A program made the translations under genes and the position numbers. Source: Paenibacillus piscarius (lineage in GTDB: Bacteria > Bacillota > Bacilli > Paenibacillales > Paenibacillaceae). From it: a stretch of DNA of 64,000 nt. Position 1 is the stretch's first letter; each line of letters begins with the position of its first letter. This document shows positions 8,231 through 17,360 of the stretch, piece by piece. The notes beneath the pieces were generated by a model. That model was not told the origin of the DNA. It saw only the letters and a list, made by a program, of their open reading frames with translations, and did not search any database. The stretch is taken from NCBI RefSeq assembly GCF_022234545.1, contig NZ_JAIEUI010000030.1:1-64000 (forward strand), written 5' to 3'.

Positions 8231-9307
8231 ATGAAAGATAATAATCCATCAGATAATATGAATGATCTGCTTAGACTGGCTGCACCCGGAACCCCGTTCC
8301 GGGAGGGGCTGGAGAACGTGCTGCGCGCGAAGACCGGGGCACTGATCGTTGTCGGATATAGTCCGGAGGTGATGGAGGTTGTCGATGGCGGCTTCTCCAT
8401 TAACTGCGATTTTTCGCCCAATTATTTATATGAGCTGGCCAAGATGGACGGGGCTATTATTCTGAGTGAGGATCTGAAGCGGATACTATACGCCAACACC
8501 CAGCTGATTCCGGATTCCTCCATTTCCTCCATCGAGACCGGAATCCGCCACCGCACGGCGGAGCGGGTTGCCAAGCAGACCGGCAAGCTGGTGGTCTCCA
8601 TCTCCCAGCGCCGTAATATCATTACACTGTACCAGGGCTCTATCCGTTATGCGCTTAAGGAGATCGGTGCGATTCTGGCCAAGGCTAACCAGGCGATTCA
8701 GACACTTGAGAAGTACAGGGCTGTTCTTACCCAAGGGCTGACCAACCTCTCCGCCTCTGAATACGAAGGGATTGTGACCGTGGCTGAGGTGGTCGGCGTC
8801 ATCCAACGGGTAGAAATGGTACTGCGGATCAAGATGGAAATTAAGCGTTACATCAACGAGCTTGGCAATGAAGGCCGGCTGATCAGTATGCAGATGGAAG
8901 AGCTGGTGGGAAATACAGAGGAAGAAGCATGGCTTCTGTACAGAGACTATGCAAGAATGGAGCAGGAGGACAAGATCCGTGAGATCATTGCCGGGCTGAA
9001 GCGCAGCAGTGACGATGAGCTGATGGATGATAACCATATCGCCCGCCTGCTGGGCTATTCCTCGACCGCCATTTCGTCGGAGGAAGCGGTAACTCCGCGC
9101 GGGTACCGGCTGCTGAACAAGATTCCGCGGCTGCCGAATGTCATCATCCACAATCTGGTCGAACGCTTCGAGATGCTGCCTAACCTGATGACGGCGAGCA
9201 TTGCCGAGCTTGATGAAGTGGACGGCATCGGCGAGGTGCGCGCACGCAATATTCAGGACGGACTCAAACGGCTGCAGAAGCAAGTTCTTATTGACAGGCA
9301 AATGTAA
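8231..9307 (+). CDS. disA: DNA integrity scanning diadenylate cyclase DisA
   Basis: DisA makes cyclic di-AMP from two ATP and pauses synthesis at branched DNA. The 358-residue protein has the N-terminal DAC domain with the hallmark DGA (residues ~75-77) and RHR (~107-109) motifs. A helical spine follows, and then a C-terminal helix-hairpin-helix DNA-binding domain (LDEVDGIGEVRARNI). It sits immediately after radA, as in B. subtilis. Confidence 0.97.
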   Translation: MKDNNPSDNMNDLLRLAAPGTPFREGLENVLRAKTGALIVVGYSPEVMEVVDGGFSINCDFSPNYLYELAKMDGAIILSEDLKRILYANTQLIPDSSISSIETGIRHRTAERVAKQTGKLVVSISQRRNIITLYQGSIRYALKEIGAILAKANQAIQTLEKYRAVLTQGLTNLSASEYEGIVTVAEVVGVIQRVEMVLRIKMEIKRYINELGNEGRLISMQMEELVGNTEEEAWLLYRDYARMEQEDKIREIIAGLKRSSDDELMDDNHIARLLGYSSTAISSEEAVTPRGYRLLNKIPRLPNVIIHNLVERFEMLPNLMTASIAELDEVDGIGEVRARNIQDGLKRLQKQVLIDRQM

Positions 9308-9370
9308 ATAACATACAATCACGTAATATTGGCAGCTCAAGCAGTACAAGTAACATAATGAGGTGAAGAA

Positions 9371-10111
9371 ATGATCCAGAAATCACTTCCAAGTCTGTTT
9401 ACCATCGGTAACCTGATGCTTGGAATGTTTGGTATCTTGATGGCTTTTGACGGCAAGCTGAGTATGGCCGCGATCTTGGTCATTATTGCCATGCTGCTCG
9501 ACGGGCTGGATGGCCGGGTGGCCCGGGCGCTGAAGTGTGAGAGTGAATTCGGCAAGGAACTGGATTCCTTATCCGACGTCGTCTCCTTCGGGGTAGCGCC
9601 GGCGCTGATCATGTACCTGACCAGTCTGCAGGAGCTTAACTCTGCTCTGGGATGGACCGTAACGGCTATTTTCCCGGTATTCGGCGCTTTGCGTCTGGCC
9701 CGGTTCAATGTCCGCCCGGGGATTCCGGGATATTTCGTAGGATTGCCGATTCCTGCTGCAGGCGGGGTGCTTGCCACGCTGGCGCTTTTCCATAAAGACG
9801 TGTCTGCTCCATTCATGATTGTGGCCACGCTTCTGCTCTCGTATCTGATGGTCAGTACCGTGAAATACCCGAACTTCAAGAAGATCGGCCTGCCCAAAAA
9901 AGCATACGTAGGCGCACCTGTCGTCATTGTAATCGCAGTAGCGGTTGCTGTGGTCTTCCCTGAACAGATTGCGAAGCTGATCTTCGGACTACTGGCCTTG
10001 TACGCTCTGTACGGCTTCCGGCAAAGTGTAGGTGTGCTTACCGCCCGCCGCCAGCGCCGCCGCAGAAAGAGACGCACCGAAGATAAAGTCTATCATTCCA
10101 AGAACGGTTAG
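9371..10111 (+). CDS. pssA: CDP-diacylglycerol-serine O-phosphatidyltransferase
   Basis: This 246-residue membrane enzyme makes phosphatidylserine, the precursor of phosphatidylethanolamine, from CDP-diacylglycerol and serine. It contains the CDP-alcohol phosphotransferase signature DG-x2-AR-x8-G-x3-D-x3-D (DGLDGRVAR ... GKELDSLSD, residues ~45-67) and several hydrophobic membrane segments. The C-terminus is strongly basic (RRQRRRRKRR), suggesting contact with the membrane surface. B. subtilis does not have pssA at this locus, and no psd gene is visible nearby. A bidirectional terminator follows. Confidence 0.93.
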   Translation: MIQKSLPSLFTIGNLMLGMFGILMAFDGKLSMAAILVIIAMLLDGLDGRVARALKCESEFGKELDSLSDVVSFGVAPALIMYLTSLQELNSALGWTVTAIFPVFGALRLARFNVRPGIPGYFVGLPIPAAGGVLATLALFHKDVSAPFMIVATLLLSYLMVSTVKYPNFKKIGLPKKAYVGAPVVIVIAVAVAVVFPEQIAKLIFGLLALYALYGFRQSVGVLTARRQRRRRKRRTEDKVYHSKNG

Positions 10112-10150
10112 TCCGTATTCAGAACTAATACCTTTCATACTCCGCTATGC

Positions 10151-10199
10151 AAAAGGCATTGCCCTTCCCTTAACCGGAAAGAGGCAATGCCTTTTTGTT
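10151..10199 (+). terminator. Bidirectional terminator between pssA and the reverse MazG-like gene
   Basis: The 13-bp perfect stem AAAAGGCATTGCC / GGCAATGCCTTTT has a 19-nt loop and T-runs on both sides (CTTTTTGTTT on the + strand). It can end both converging transcripts. Confidence 0.88.
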
Positions 10200-10249
10200 T
10201 GATCTTCTATTGGCTGGGATGGAAAGACATCCGGGGTAGTTCTGCTTGC

Positions 10250-10645
10250 CTACGACAGGTTGAACAATCCGAGCGTTGCGCACTTCTGGGATTCCTTGGC
10301 GACCACCTCGTCCATTTGGATGCCAAGCAAATTGCAGAGCGCTGACATATAGAATAATTCGCGGCCCAGTTCAGAGCCAATGACCTCCCGGCAGTTCTCG
10401 CACAGCTCGCCTTCAAGATGGGTGCCTGCCAGCTCCTTGGCCTGTTCCAGACCGAGGCCCGGCTCAAACACCTGCTTGGTGGCGTGTAATTGGATGCAGC
10501 CGCATTCGGTGATGGCCTTGACGACCGCCCGGTTGACGGAAGCGCTGCTCTGCCCGTTCTTGGACATTACATCCAGAAGACTTCGGTGGCGGAGCAGCAG
10601 TTCGGAGACTTGATCCTGAAAGGCCTGTAGACTTGGTGCGCTCAT
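10250..10645 (-). CDS. Small MazG-like helical protein, probably catalytically inactive
   Basis: This 131-residue soluble protein belongs to a type I recall in Paenibacillus as a conserved protein of unknown function. The C-terminal half (residues ~78-122) reads like the end of the MazG/all-alpha NTP pyrophosphohydrolase fold: SELGRELFYM followed by SALCNLLGIQMDEV corresponds to the usual ELGD-x-L-x-YL / LANxLGIDLEE pattern. The catalytic Asp position is Arg95, and the acidic motif before it is interrupted by cysteines. Six cysteines (48, 50, 82, 85, 104, 122) suggest metal or redox chemistry. The start is supported by a G-rich site just upstream. Function unknown; the fold assignment is my inference. 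Confidence 0.8.
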   Translation of the reverse strand: MSAPSLQAFQDQVSELLLRHRSLLDVMSKNGQSSASVNRAVVKAITECGCIQLHATKQVFEPGLGLEQAKELAGTHLEGELCENCREVIGSELGRELFYMSALCNLLGIQMDEVVAKESQKCATLGLFNLS

Positions 10646-10851
10646 TTCCCTTCCCCCCTGGATTCATAATTGAGTACATTATATGCCAGGCTCTCCCTCA
10701 TTTTCAACCAGGAATAACAGTTTCCGGCAGGGCTTTGGGTGGTGATTTGTATTATTTGTAAAAAATAATCTCTTGGCGGATTACCGTCCTAAAAATTGGA
10801 ACATACTGGTGAGGTATAGATGAACTTTGGATGAATAGAAGGAGGTGCGGG

Positions 10852-11943
10852 ATGATGTGGAAAAAGGTTATTTTGACATTCGCCGGATTATGTGGCGCCT
10901 GGTCAGGTTATTCGCTATATCACGCAGCAGAAAGAGGGTTCCCTGTAGGTGTGGGGAAACTGGAGGATAGCTTGCCTTTGCATGGGGGTATTTTGTTTGC
11001 GGTGCTGGGTGCCATTATTTTTTTGATCGCCGGGACTTTATGCGCAGATTGGGCGGCTTCTAGACTGCGGGAGGCGGTCCGCTATTGCTCGCGTCTGCCG
11101 ATGGGCGAGCTGGCGGCAGCGATGGCGGGCCTGACAGGAGGCCTGCTGCTGTCCCTGCTGCTCTATCCTGCCATGGCCTGGCTGGGCAAGGCTGGAGAGC
11201 TGCTGCAGGTCGCTGCCACACTTGCGCTCGGTTACCTGGGCCTGCGAGTGGGGCTGGAGAAGAAGGAGGAGCTGGCTTCGCTCTGGAACACCGGACGCTG
11301 GGCGCGTTCTGCGGAGCCGGATACTCCCGGTACCCAGGAGCATAAGATTCTGGACACCAGCGTCATTATCGACGGCCGGATCGCTGACATCTGCAAAACA
11401 GGCTTCATTGAAGGAACAATTGTAATTCCCGAGTTCGTGCTGGAGGAGCTGCAGCATATCGCCGATTCCTCGGATCTGCTGAAGCGCAACCGGGGACGCA
11501 GAGGTCTGGATATCCTCAACAAGATCCAGAAGGAGCTGGATGTCAAGGTGCTGATCTATGAGGGGGATTTCGAGGAGATCTCCGAGGTGGACAGCAAGCT
11601 GGTCAAGCTGGCTAAAGTACTGCACGGCAAGGTGGTCACGAACGATTTCAACCTCAACAAGGTCTGTGAGCTTCAGGGTGTATCGGTGCTGAATATCAAT
11701 GATCTGGCCAATGCGGTGAAGCCGGTAGTGCTGCCGGGTGAGGAGATTATTGTTCAGGTGATCAAGGACGGCAAGGAGCATGGACAAGGCGTGGCTTATC
11801 TGGATGACGGTACGATGATCGTGGTCGAAGGCGGCCGGGATTATATCGGCACTACGATGGAGGTTCTGGTGACCAGCGTGCTGCAGACCTCGGCGGGCCG
11901 GATGATTTTTGCCAAACCGAAGCTCCTGGAAAAAGCGCAATAA
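10852..11943 (+). CDS. yacL: PIN/TRAM-domain membrane protein YacL
   Basis: This 363-residue protein has four hydrophobic N-terminal segments (to about residue 130), a PIN nuclease-like domain starting near KILDTSVIIDGRIAD (about residue 165) with acidic residues typical of the metal site, and a C-terminal TRAM RNA-binding domain (GQGVAYLDDGTMIVVEGG). Its target and true activity are not established. The ATG at 10852 (or 10855) after GGAGGTG is preferred over an ATG at 10831 that overlaps the ribosome binding site. It precedes ispD as in B. subtilis. Confidence 0.9.
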   Translation: MMWKKVILTFAGLCGAWSGYSLYHAAERGFPVGVGKLEDSLPLHGGILFAVLGAIIFLIAGTLCADWAASRLREAVRYCSRLPMGELAAAMAGLTGGLLLSLLLYPAMAWLGKAGELLQVAATLALGYLGLRVGLEKKEELASLWNTGRWARSAEPDTPGTQEHKILDTSVIIDGRIADICKTGFIEGTIVIPEFVLEELQHIADSSDLLKRNRGRRGLDILNKIQKELDVKVLIYEGDFEEISEVDSKLVKLAKVLHGKVVTNDFNLNKVCELQGVSVLNINDLANAVKPVVLPGEEIIVQVIKDGKEHGQGVAYLDDGTMIVVEGGRDYIGTTMEVLVTSVLQTSAGRMIFAKPKLLEKAQ

Positions 11944-12036
11944 GCTCTATCGGCTTCCGTCTGCGCCGGATTAGCTTGGAAATGCCAGCCAAACGCGTTA
12001 TGATGGGAGTATACGTGAAAGACAGGAGCCGAAAGA

Positions 12037-12729
12037 ATGTCAAACAGTGTAGGCGCCGTTATCGTCGCGGCAGGCAGAGGAACCCGGATGGGGACAGCAG
12101 AGAGCAAACAATATTTACTGCTGCAGGACAAGCCGATTATCGTGCATACGCTGGAGGTGTTCCAGAAGCATGAGCTCATTTCAGAAATTGTGCTGGTTAC
12201 CGGTGAAGAGGATGTGCAGCGCTGCCGGCAATGGGTGCAGACCTACAAGCTGGATAAAGTGACTGCGGTAATTCCCGGAGGCGCTGAACGCCAGCACTCG
12301 GTCCGCCGGGGACTCAATGAACTTACGACCACTTGGGTCATGGTGCATGACGGTGTCCGTCCGTTCGTGCAGGGCAGTGAGATCAAGGCTTGTTATGAAC
12401 AGGCGCGGGCTGCAGGTGCATCTGTGCTTGCGGTTCCGGTTAAGGATACGATCAAGCTGGTGGATGGTGAAGGCAAGGTGCTGTCCACGCCGGATCGGCG
12501 AAGTCTGTGGGCGATTCAGACCCCGCAGACTTTTCGTTTGTCTGATCTGTTGTTGGCCTATGAGGAGGCGGAGCGGGATGGCTTCCTCGGCACAGATGAC
12601 TCCAGTCTGGCGGAACGCAGCGGGATTAGCGTCTCTGTCGTGGAGGGAAGCTACCGGAATATCAAGATCACGACGCCGGAGGACCTGGATTTCGCTGAAT
12701 ACATTAGAAGCAGGGAGGAACACCGATGA
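12037..12729 (+). CDS. ispD: 2-C-methyl-D-erythritol 4-phosphate cytidylyltransferase
   Basis: IspD transfers CMP from CTP to MEP, the third step of the non-mevalonate isoprenoid pathway. The 230-residue protein has the nucleotidyltransferase loop AAGRGTRMG (residues ~10-18) and the VHDGVRPF motif around 104-111. AGGAG lies about nine bases upstream of the ATG. Its stop overlaps the ispF start by 4 bp, so the two consecutive-pathway enzymes are translationally coupled. Confidence 0.96.
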   Translation: MSNSVGAVIVAAGRGTRMGTAESKQYLLLQDKPIIVHTLEVFQKHELISEIVLVTGEEDVQRCRQWVQTYKLDKVTAVIPGGAERQHSVRRGLNELTTTWVMVHDGVRPFVQGSEIKACYEQARAAGASVLAVPVKDTIKLVDGEGKVLSTPDRRSLWAIQTPQTFRLSDLLLAYEEAERDGFLGTDDSSLAERSGISVSVVEGSYRNIKITTPEDLDFAEYIRSREEHR

Positions 12730-13214
12730 TTGCTGTAGGACAAGGATTTGACGTACACCAGCTGGTCGAGGGCAGGCCGTGCATTATTGGCGGAGTAACC
12801 ATTCCTTATGAGAAAGGGCTGGTCGGGCACTCCGATGCGGACGTATTGCTGCACGCTGTATCCGATGCGATTCTGGGAGCGCTGGGGCTGGGCGATATCG
12901 GCCGGCATTTTCCTGATACCGATCCGGCCTTCAAGGACGCCGACAGCCTGAAGCTGCTGGAGCAGGTATGGGCGCTTGCGCGTGAGCGTGGATACCGGCT
13001 CGGCAATATCGATTCGACCATCATTGCACAGAAGCCGAAGATGGCGCCGTATATTCCGCAGATGACGGAGATTATTGCCCGTGCCCTGGATGCTGACCGG
13101 TCGAAGGTCAATGTCAAAGCGACTACGACCGAGCAGCTTGGCTTCACCGGGCGCGGGGAAGGAATTGCCGCCCAATCTATTGTCTGTCTGCTCCAAGATG
13201 TGATATCATCGTGA
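12726..13214 (+). CDS. ispF: 2-C-methyl-D-erythritol 2,4-cyclodiphosphate synthase
   Basis: IspF cyclises CDP-ME 2-phosphate to MEcPP with release of CMP in the MEP isoprenoid pathway; it forms trimers with a zinc site. The 162-residue protein shows the metal ligands in GFDVHQL (Asp9/His11) and the family segments HSDADVLLHA and DIGRHFPDTD. The start overlaps the ispD stop (ATGA). gltX follows after a 59-bp gap. Confidence 0.96.
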   Translation: MIAVGQGFDVHQLVEGRPCIIGGVTIPYEKGLVGHSDADVLLHAVSDAILGALGLGDIGRHFPDTDPAFKDADSLKLLEQVWALARERGYRLGNIDSTIIAQKPKMAPYIPQMTEIIARALDADRSKVNVKATTTEQLGFTGRGEGIAAQSIVCLLQDVISS

Positions 13215-13273
13215 GACGGTTTTACCAGCAGCTGATTGTTTAATTCTAACCATACACAAGCGGAGGGATACCC

Positions 13274-14737
13274 ATGGCCGATCAAGTTCGGGTGCGTTAC
13301 GCACCGAGCCCTACAGGACATTTACATATCGGAAATGCCAGAACAGCGCTATTCAATTATCTGTTCGCCCGCAATCTGGGCGGCAAATTCATTATCCGGA
13401 TCGAGGATACCGATCTGAAGCGTAATATTGCAGAAGGGGAGCAGAGCCAGCTGAAATATTTGAAATGGCTGGGCATCGACTGGGATGAAAGTGTGGATGT
13501 AGGCGGGGAATACGGGCCTTACCGCCAGACGGAGCGTCTGGACATCTACCGTGTGTACACGCAGGACCTGCTGGACCGAGGCCTGGCTTACCGCTGCTAC
13601 TGCACGGAAGAAGAGCTGGAGGCTGAACGGGAAGAGCAGACAGCACGCGGCGAAACTCCGCGTTATTCCGGCAGACACCGCAATCTGACTGAGGAGCAGC
13701 GCCTGGCCTTTGAGGCGGAAGGACGCATTGCCAGCATCCGCTTCAAGGTGCCTGAAGACCGCACTTATACCTTCAATGATATTGTCAAAGGCAGCATCTC
13801 CTTCAACACCAAGGAAATGGGCGACTTCGTCATTGTGAAGAAAGACGGGATTCCGACCTACAACTTCGCTGTGGCAGTAGACGACCATCTGATGGAGATT
13901 TCCCACGTGCTGCGCGGAGAAGATCATATCTCCAATACACCGCGCCAGCTCATGATCTATGAAGCGCTGGGCTGGGAAGCCCCGCTGTTCGGACATATGA
14001 CGCTGATTGTCGGCGATGACCACAAGAAGCTGAGCAAGCGCAATGAATCCATCATTCAGTTCATCGAGCAATATGACCAGCTTGGCTATCTGCCGGAGGC
14101 GCTGTTCAATTTCATCACCCTGCTCGGCTGGTCGCCGGAGGGCGAAGAGGAGATATTCAGCAAGGAAGAGCTGATCTCGATCTTCACAGCTGACCGCCTC
14201 TCTAAGAGCCCTGCAGTCTTCGATACGAATAAGCTGGCTCATCTCAACAATCATTATATTAAGCATGCTGATCCTAAGCGGATTGCTTCCCTTGCCATTC
14301 CTCATCTGCAGAAGGCGGGCCGACTGCCTGAGGTGCTGAGCGAGGAGCAGCAGAGCTGGGCGGAGAGTCTTGTTGCGCTGTACCAGGAGCAAATGGTCGC
14401 AGCCTCGGATATTGTCGCCCTCTCCGAGCTGTTCTTCCGCAGCCACCTGGAGCTTGAGACGGAAGCGGCTGGGGTGCTGGCAGAAGCCCAGGTGCCTGAG
14501 GTGCTGTCCGCCTTCCTGGCGAAGGTGGAGGCCACCGGGGATTTCAGCGCTGCCAATATGGCTGTGCTGATTAAGGAAGTGCAGAAGGAGACCGGCCACA
14601 AAGGCAAAGCGCTGTTTATGCCGATCCGTGTCGCACTTACCGGCCAGATGCACGGCCGCGATCTGAATGCGACGATTGCACTGCTCGGCCGCGACCGTGT
14701 CATCGAACGCCTGAAGTCACAGATCAAAGGCGCATGA
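13274..14737 (+). CDS. gltX: Glutamyl-tRNA synthetase
   Basis: This class I aminoacyl-tRNA synthetase charges tRNA-Glu and, in Bacillota lacking GlnRS, usually also tRNA-Gln for amidation by GatCAB. The 487-residue protein has the HIGH motif as PSPTGHLHIGNAR (residues ~10-22), the KMSKS equivalent KLSKR (~250-254) and the C-terminal anticodon-binding helical domains. CGGAGGG precedes the ATG. The following cysE promoter and T-box separate it from the cysteine genes. Confidence 0.97.
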   Translation: MADQVRVRYAPSPTGHLHIGNARTALFNYLFARNLGGKFIIRIEDTDLKRNIAEGEQSQLKYLKWLGIDWDESVDVGGEYGPYRQTERLDIYRVYTQDLLDRGLAYRCYCTEEELEAEREEQTARGETPRYSGRHRNLTEEQRLAFEAEGRIASIRFKVPEDRTYTFNDIVKGSISFNTKEMGDFVIVKKDGIPTYNFAVAVDDHLMEISHVLRGEDHISNTPRQLMIYEALGWEAPLFGHMTLIVGDDHKKLSKRNESIIQFIEQYDQLGYLPEALFNFITLLGWSPEGEEEIFSKEELISIFTADRLSKSPAVFDTNKLAHLNNHYIKHADPKRIASLAIPHLQKAGRLPEVLSEEQQSWAESLVALYQEQMVAASDIVALSELFFRSHLELETEAAGVLAEAQVPEVLSAFLAKVEATGDFSAANMAVLIKEVQKETGHKGKALFMPIRVALTGQMHGRDLNATIALLGRDRVIERLKSQIKGA

Positions 14738-14764
14738 AATGGGCGATTACCTGAACGGGACCAC

Positions 14765-14793
14765 TTGTCAGTTCAGCGGCTTTTCGCTAAGAT
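14765..14793 (+). promoter_or_regulatory. Sigma-A promoter of the cysE-cysS operon
   Basis: TTGTCA (14765-14770) and TAAGAT (14788-14793) have a 17-bp spacer, placing the start near 14800 just ahead of the T-box. A short CTGAAC/GTTCAG hairpin overlaps the -35 and could be the gltX terminator. Confidence 0.7.
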
Positions 14794-14799
14794 ATAGGT

Positions 14800-15135
14800 T
14801 AAGATAGAACGTATAGGATAACAGCTGGGATCAGGAAAAGTACGCGTACACGGACAATTGCCAGAGAGAATAACCGCTTAAGGGCGCTTGCCCTTAGCAG
14901 GCTGGGAGTTATTCATTTGTCTGCCGCTGAACATGCACCTGTGAGCTGCACGGTTGAATGCCCCGGACAGGGGACTGTAGACTGTGCCGGGACCGTTGCC
15001 GTTACAGACGCCAAGAGGAACACCGGGTGCATACGCTGCTGCTGATAACGGCATCGCTGTACTGGGATGTTCAAGCAGAGTGGGACCGCGGTTAGACGTC
15101 TCTGCAGCGATAAGCTGCAGGGGCGTTTTTTGTTG
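14800..15135 (+). ncRNA. T-box riboswitch, tRNA-Cys specific
   Basis: The hallmark T-box sequence AGAGTGGGACCGCGG lies at 15077-15091. Stem I shows the AGAGAGAA apical segment (from about 14864) and the pairs GAATAAC/GTTATTC. The specifier loop reads GAACATGCA, with codon TGC (Cys) at 14934-14936. The terminator hairpin is 15096-15126 (GCTGCAG arms) with six T residues. Uncharged tRNA-Cys should stabilise the antiterminator and allow cysE-cysS transcription. Cysteine specificity agrees with both downstream genes. The 5' boundary is approximate. This explains the whole gltX-cysE gap. Confidence 0.93.
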
Positions 15136-15206
15136 AAATATAGCGGATAATACCTTCCTTTGCTTACCTGTACACAGGAGGCGGGGAATCCAGGAAGAGG
15201 GGAACC

Positions 15207-15902
15207 GTGTTGTTTAAGCATATGAAGTCGGACATTCAGGCCGTATTCGACAACGATCCGGCCGCCCGCAGCCGGTTCGAGGTTGTGTTTACTTACGCCG
15301 GGCTTCACGCGATTTGGGCTCACCGGATTGCCCACTCTTTTTACAAACGCCGCTGGTATACGTTGTCACGCATTGTCTCCCAGATCAGCCGGTTCATGAC
15401 CGGCGTGGAGATTCATCCGGGCGCCGTAATCGGCAGCAGGCTGTTCATTGACCATGGCATGGGGATTGTCATTGGGGAGACCTGCGAGATTGGCGATGAT
15501 GTGATCATCTATCAAGGGGTTACCCTGGGGGGAACCGGCAAGGAGAAGGGCAAACGCCATCCAACCGTCGGCAACAATGTGGTCATAGGCTCCGGGGCCA
15601 AAGTACTGGGATCGTTCCGAATCGGTGATAATTGCAATATCGGCTCCAACGCCGTCGTGCTGCGTGAGGTTCCGAGCAACAGTACGGTTGTGGGCAATCC
15701 CGGACGTGTGGTCAAGCGTAACGGGGAACGTGTCTCCGACCGGCTGGATCATACGAAGATGCCTGACCCGCTGATTGATTCCCTGCGCTTCCTGCAGAAA
15801 GAGATCGAGGAGATCCGGGAGCAGCTCGGCGCTGAAGACAAACAGAAGCAGGAGCAGCGGCGGCTGGAGAGCCAGCAATATATCGGGGATTACGAAATAT
15901 GA
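15207..15902 (+). CDS. cysE: Serine O-acetyltransferase
   Basis: CysE makes O-acetylserine from serine and acetyl-CoA, the first committed step of cysteine synthesis. The 231-residue protein has an N-terminal helical domain and a left-handed beta-helix of hexapeptide repeats (residues ~70-170) with the family sequence DHGMGIVIGE. The charged C-terminal tail may be where regulators bind. The start is GTG at 15207 after a GAGGGGAA site. Expression should be controlled by the upstream tRNA-Cys T-box together with cysS. Confidence 0.94.
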   Translation: MLFKHMKSDIQAVFDNDPAARSRFEVVFTYAGLHAIWAHRIAHSFYKRRWYTLSRIVSQISRFMTGVEIHPGAVIGSRLFIDHGMGIVIGETCEIGDDVIIYQGVTLGGTGKEKGKRHPTVGNNVVIGSGAKVLGSFRIGDNCNIGSNAVVLREVPSNSTVVGNPGRVVKRNGERVSDRLDHTKMPDPLIDSLRFLQKEIEEIREQLGAEDKQKQEQRRLESQQYIGDYEI

Positions 15903-15953
15903 AGCTACCGGCAGCTCAGAGGTCCGGGGATAATAGAAGGGGTTGGATGAAGA

Positions 15954-17360
15954 ATGGCAATGCAGATTTATAACACCATGTCGCGCAGCAAGGAAGTTTT
16001 TGTGCCGCAGGAGCCGGGTAAGGTGAAAATGTACGTTTGCGGACCCACCGTCTACGGTTATATGCATATCGGTAACGCAAGACCGGTCATCGTGTTTGAT
16101 ATGGTACGCAACTATCTCGAAGCGCTTGGCAATGAAGTCCGCTACCTGACTAACTTCACGGATGTGGATGACAAAATGATCCGCAAGGCGGAAGAGATGA
16201 ATATCACCGTAGCCGAGGTTGCTGACATGTTCATCACCGCTTACCAGGAGGATCTGGCCGGGCTCGGGGTGAAGCCGGCAACGATGAATCCGCGCGTGAC
16301 AGAGAGCATGGACAAAATTATCGAATTCATCCGTGAGCTGCAAGAGAAAGGCTATGCTTATGAGAATGGCGGGGATGTGTACTACCGGACCGGCAAATTT
16401 GCAGATTACGGCAAGCTGTCCCGGCAGAATCTGGAGGAGCTGCGCTTCGGTATCCGGATTGAGGTTGATCCGCGTAAAGAGAACCAGGAAGACTTCGTGC
16501 TCTGGAAGGCTGCCAAGCCGGGTGAGGTACACTGGTCCAGTCCATGGGGGGAAGGGCGTCCCGGCTGGCATATCGAGTGCTCCGCGATGGTCCGCGAATA
16601 TTTGGGCACCACGATTGATATTCATGGCGGCGGAGAGGATCTGAAATTCCCTCATCATGAATGCGAATGCGCCCAGACGGAGGCCTTGACGGGCGAGCCG
16701 TTGTCGAATTACTGGATGCATAATGCTTTCCTGAACATCGGTGATGAGAAAATGTCCAAGTCACTGGGGAACGGACTGCTGGTGAAGGATATCCGTGCGC
16801 GCTTCAAGATGGGGGCGATCCGTTACTTTATGCTGTCCAGCCATTACCGCAATCCGCTTAACTTCACTGAGGAAGCCTTGTTGTCTGCTGAGAAAAGCGT
16901 TGAGCGTATCGCTCTGGCGGAAGGCAACGTGAAGCACCGTCTTGAGCTGGGTACGGATGGCGGCAACGCCGAAGCAAGCCCGCACATGACAGAGCGGCTT
17001 GCTGAGATCACGGGTACTTTCCATGCCCGGATGCAGGATGATTTCAACACGCCGGATGCCATCACCGCGGTGTTCGACTGGGTCAGCCTGGCCAATCTCA
17101 CGCTTGCTGACCAGGAGGCGCGCAAAGCGGATCTCGCAGCACTCCTTAAGGCATACGCCGAGATGAACGGGGTACTGGGACTGACTGCGGAGGCGGAGGA
17201 AGAGGTCGCAGGCGAAGAGGTGGAACGTCTGATTGCTGAGCGGGCAGAGGCGCGCAAGAACAAGAACTGGGCCCGGTCCGATGAGATCCGTGATGAACTG
17301 AATGCAATGGGGATTCTGCTGGAGGATACTCCCCAGGGAATGCGGTGGCGGCGCAAATGA
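15954..17360 (+). CDS. cysS: Cysteinyl-tRNA synthetase
   Basis: CysS charges tRNA-Cys. The 468-residue class I synthetase has the HIGH motif as HIGNARP (residues ~38-44), the zinc-liganding residues CGP (Cys28), IECS and HHECE, and KMSKS in DEKMSKSLGN (~265). The ATG at 15954 or the one at 15960 could be used. Its stop overlaps the ATG of mrnC (ATGA), suggesting translational coupling. Being in the T-box operon links its level to tRNA-Cys charging. Confidence 0.97.
   Translation: MAMQIYNTMSRSKEVFVPQEPGKVKMYVCGPTVYGYMHIGNARPVIVFDMVRNYLEALGNEVRYLTNFTDVDDKMIRKAEEMNITVAEVADMFITAYQEDLAGLGVKPATMNPRVTESMDKIIEFIRELQEKGYAYENGGDVYYRTGKFADYGKLSRQNLEELRFGIRIEVDPRKENQEDFVLWKAAKPGEVHWSSPWGEGRPGWHIECSAMVREYLGTTIDIHGGGEDLKFPHHECECAQTEALTGEPLSNYWMHNAFLNIGDEKMSKSLGNGLLVKDIRARFKMGAIRYFMLSSHYRNPLNFTEEALLSAEKSVERIALAEGNVKHRLELGTDGGNAEASPHMTERLAEITGTFHARMQDDFNTPDAITAVFDWVSLANLTLADQEARKADLAALLKAYAEMNGVLGLTAEAEEEVAGEEVERLIAERAEARKNKNWARSDEIRDELNAMGILLEDTPQGMRWRRK

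Noticed and set aside
14738..15206. Missing gene between gltX and cysE
   Set aside because: The gap is fully explained by a promoter and a tRNA-Cys T-box with terminator.
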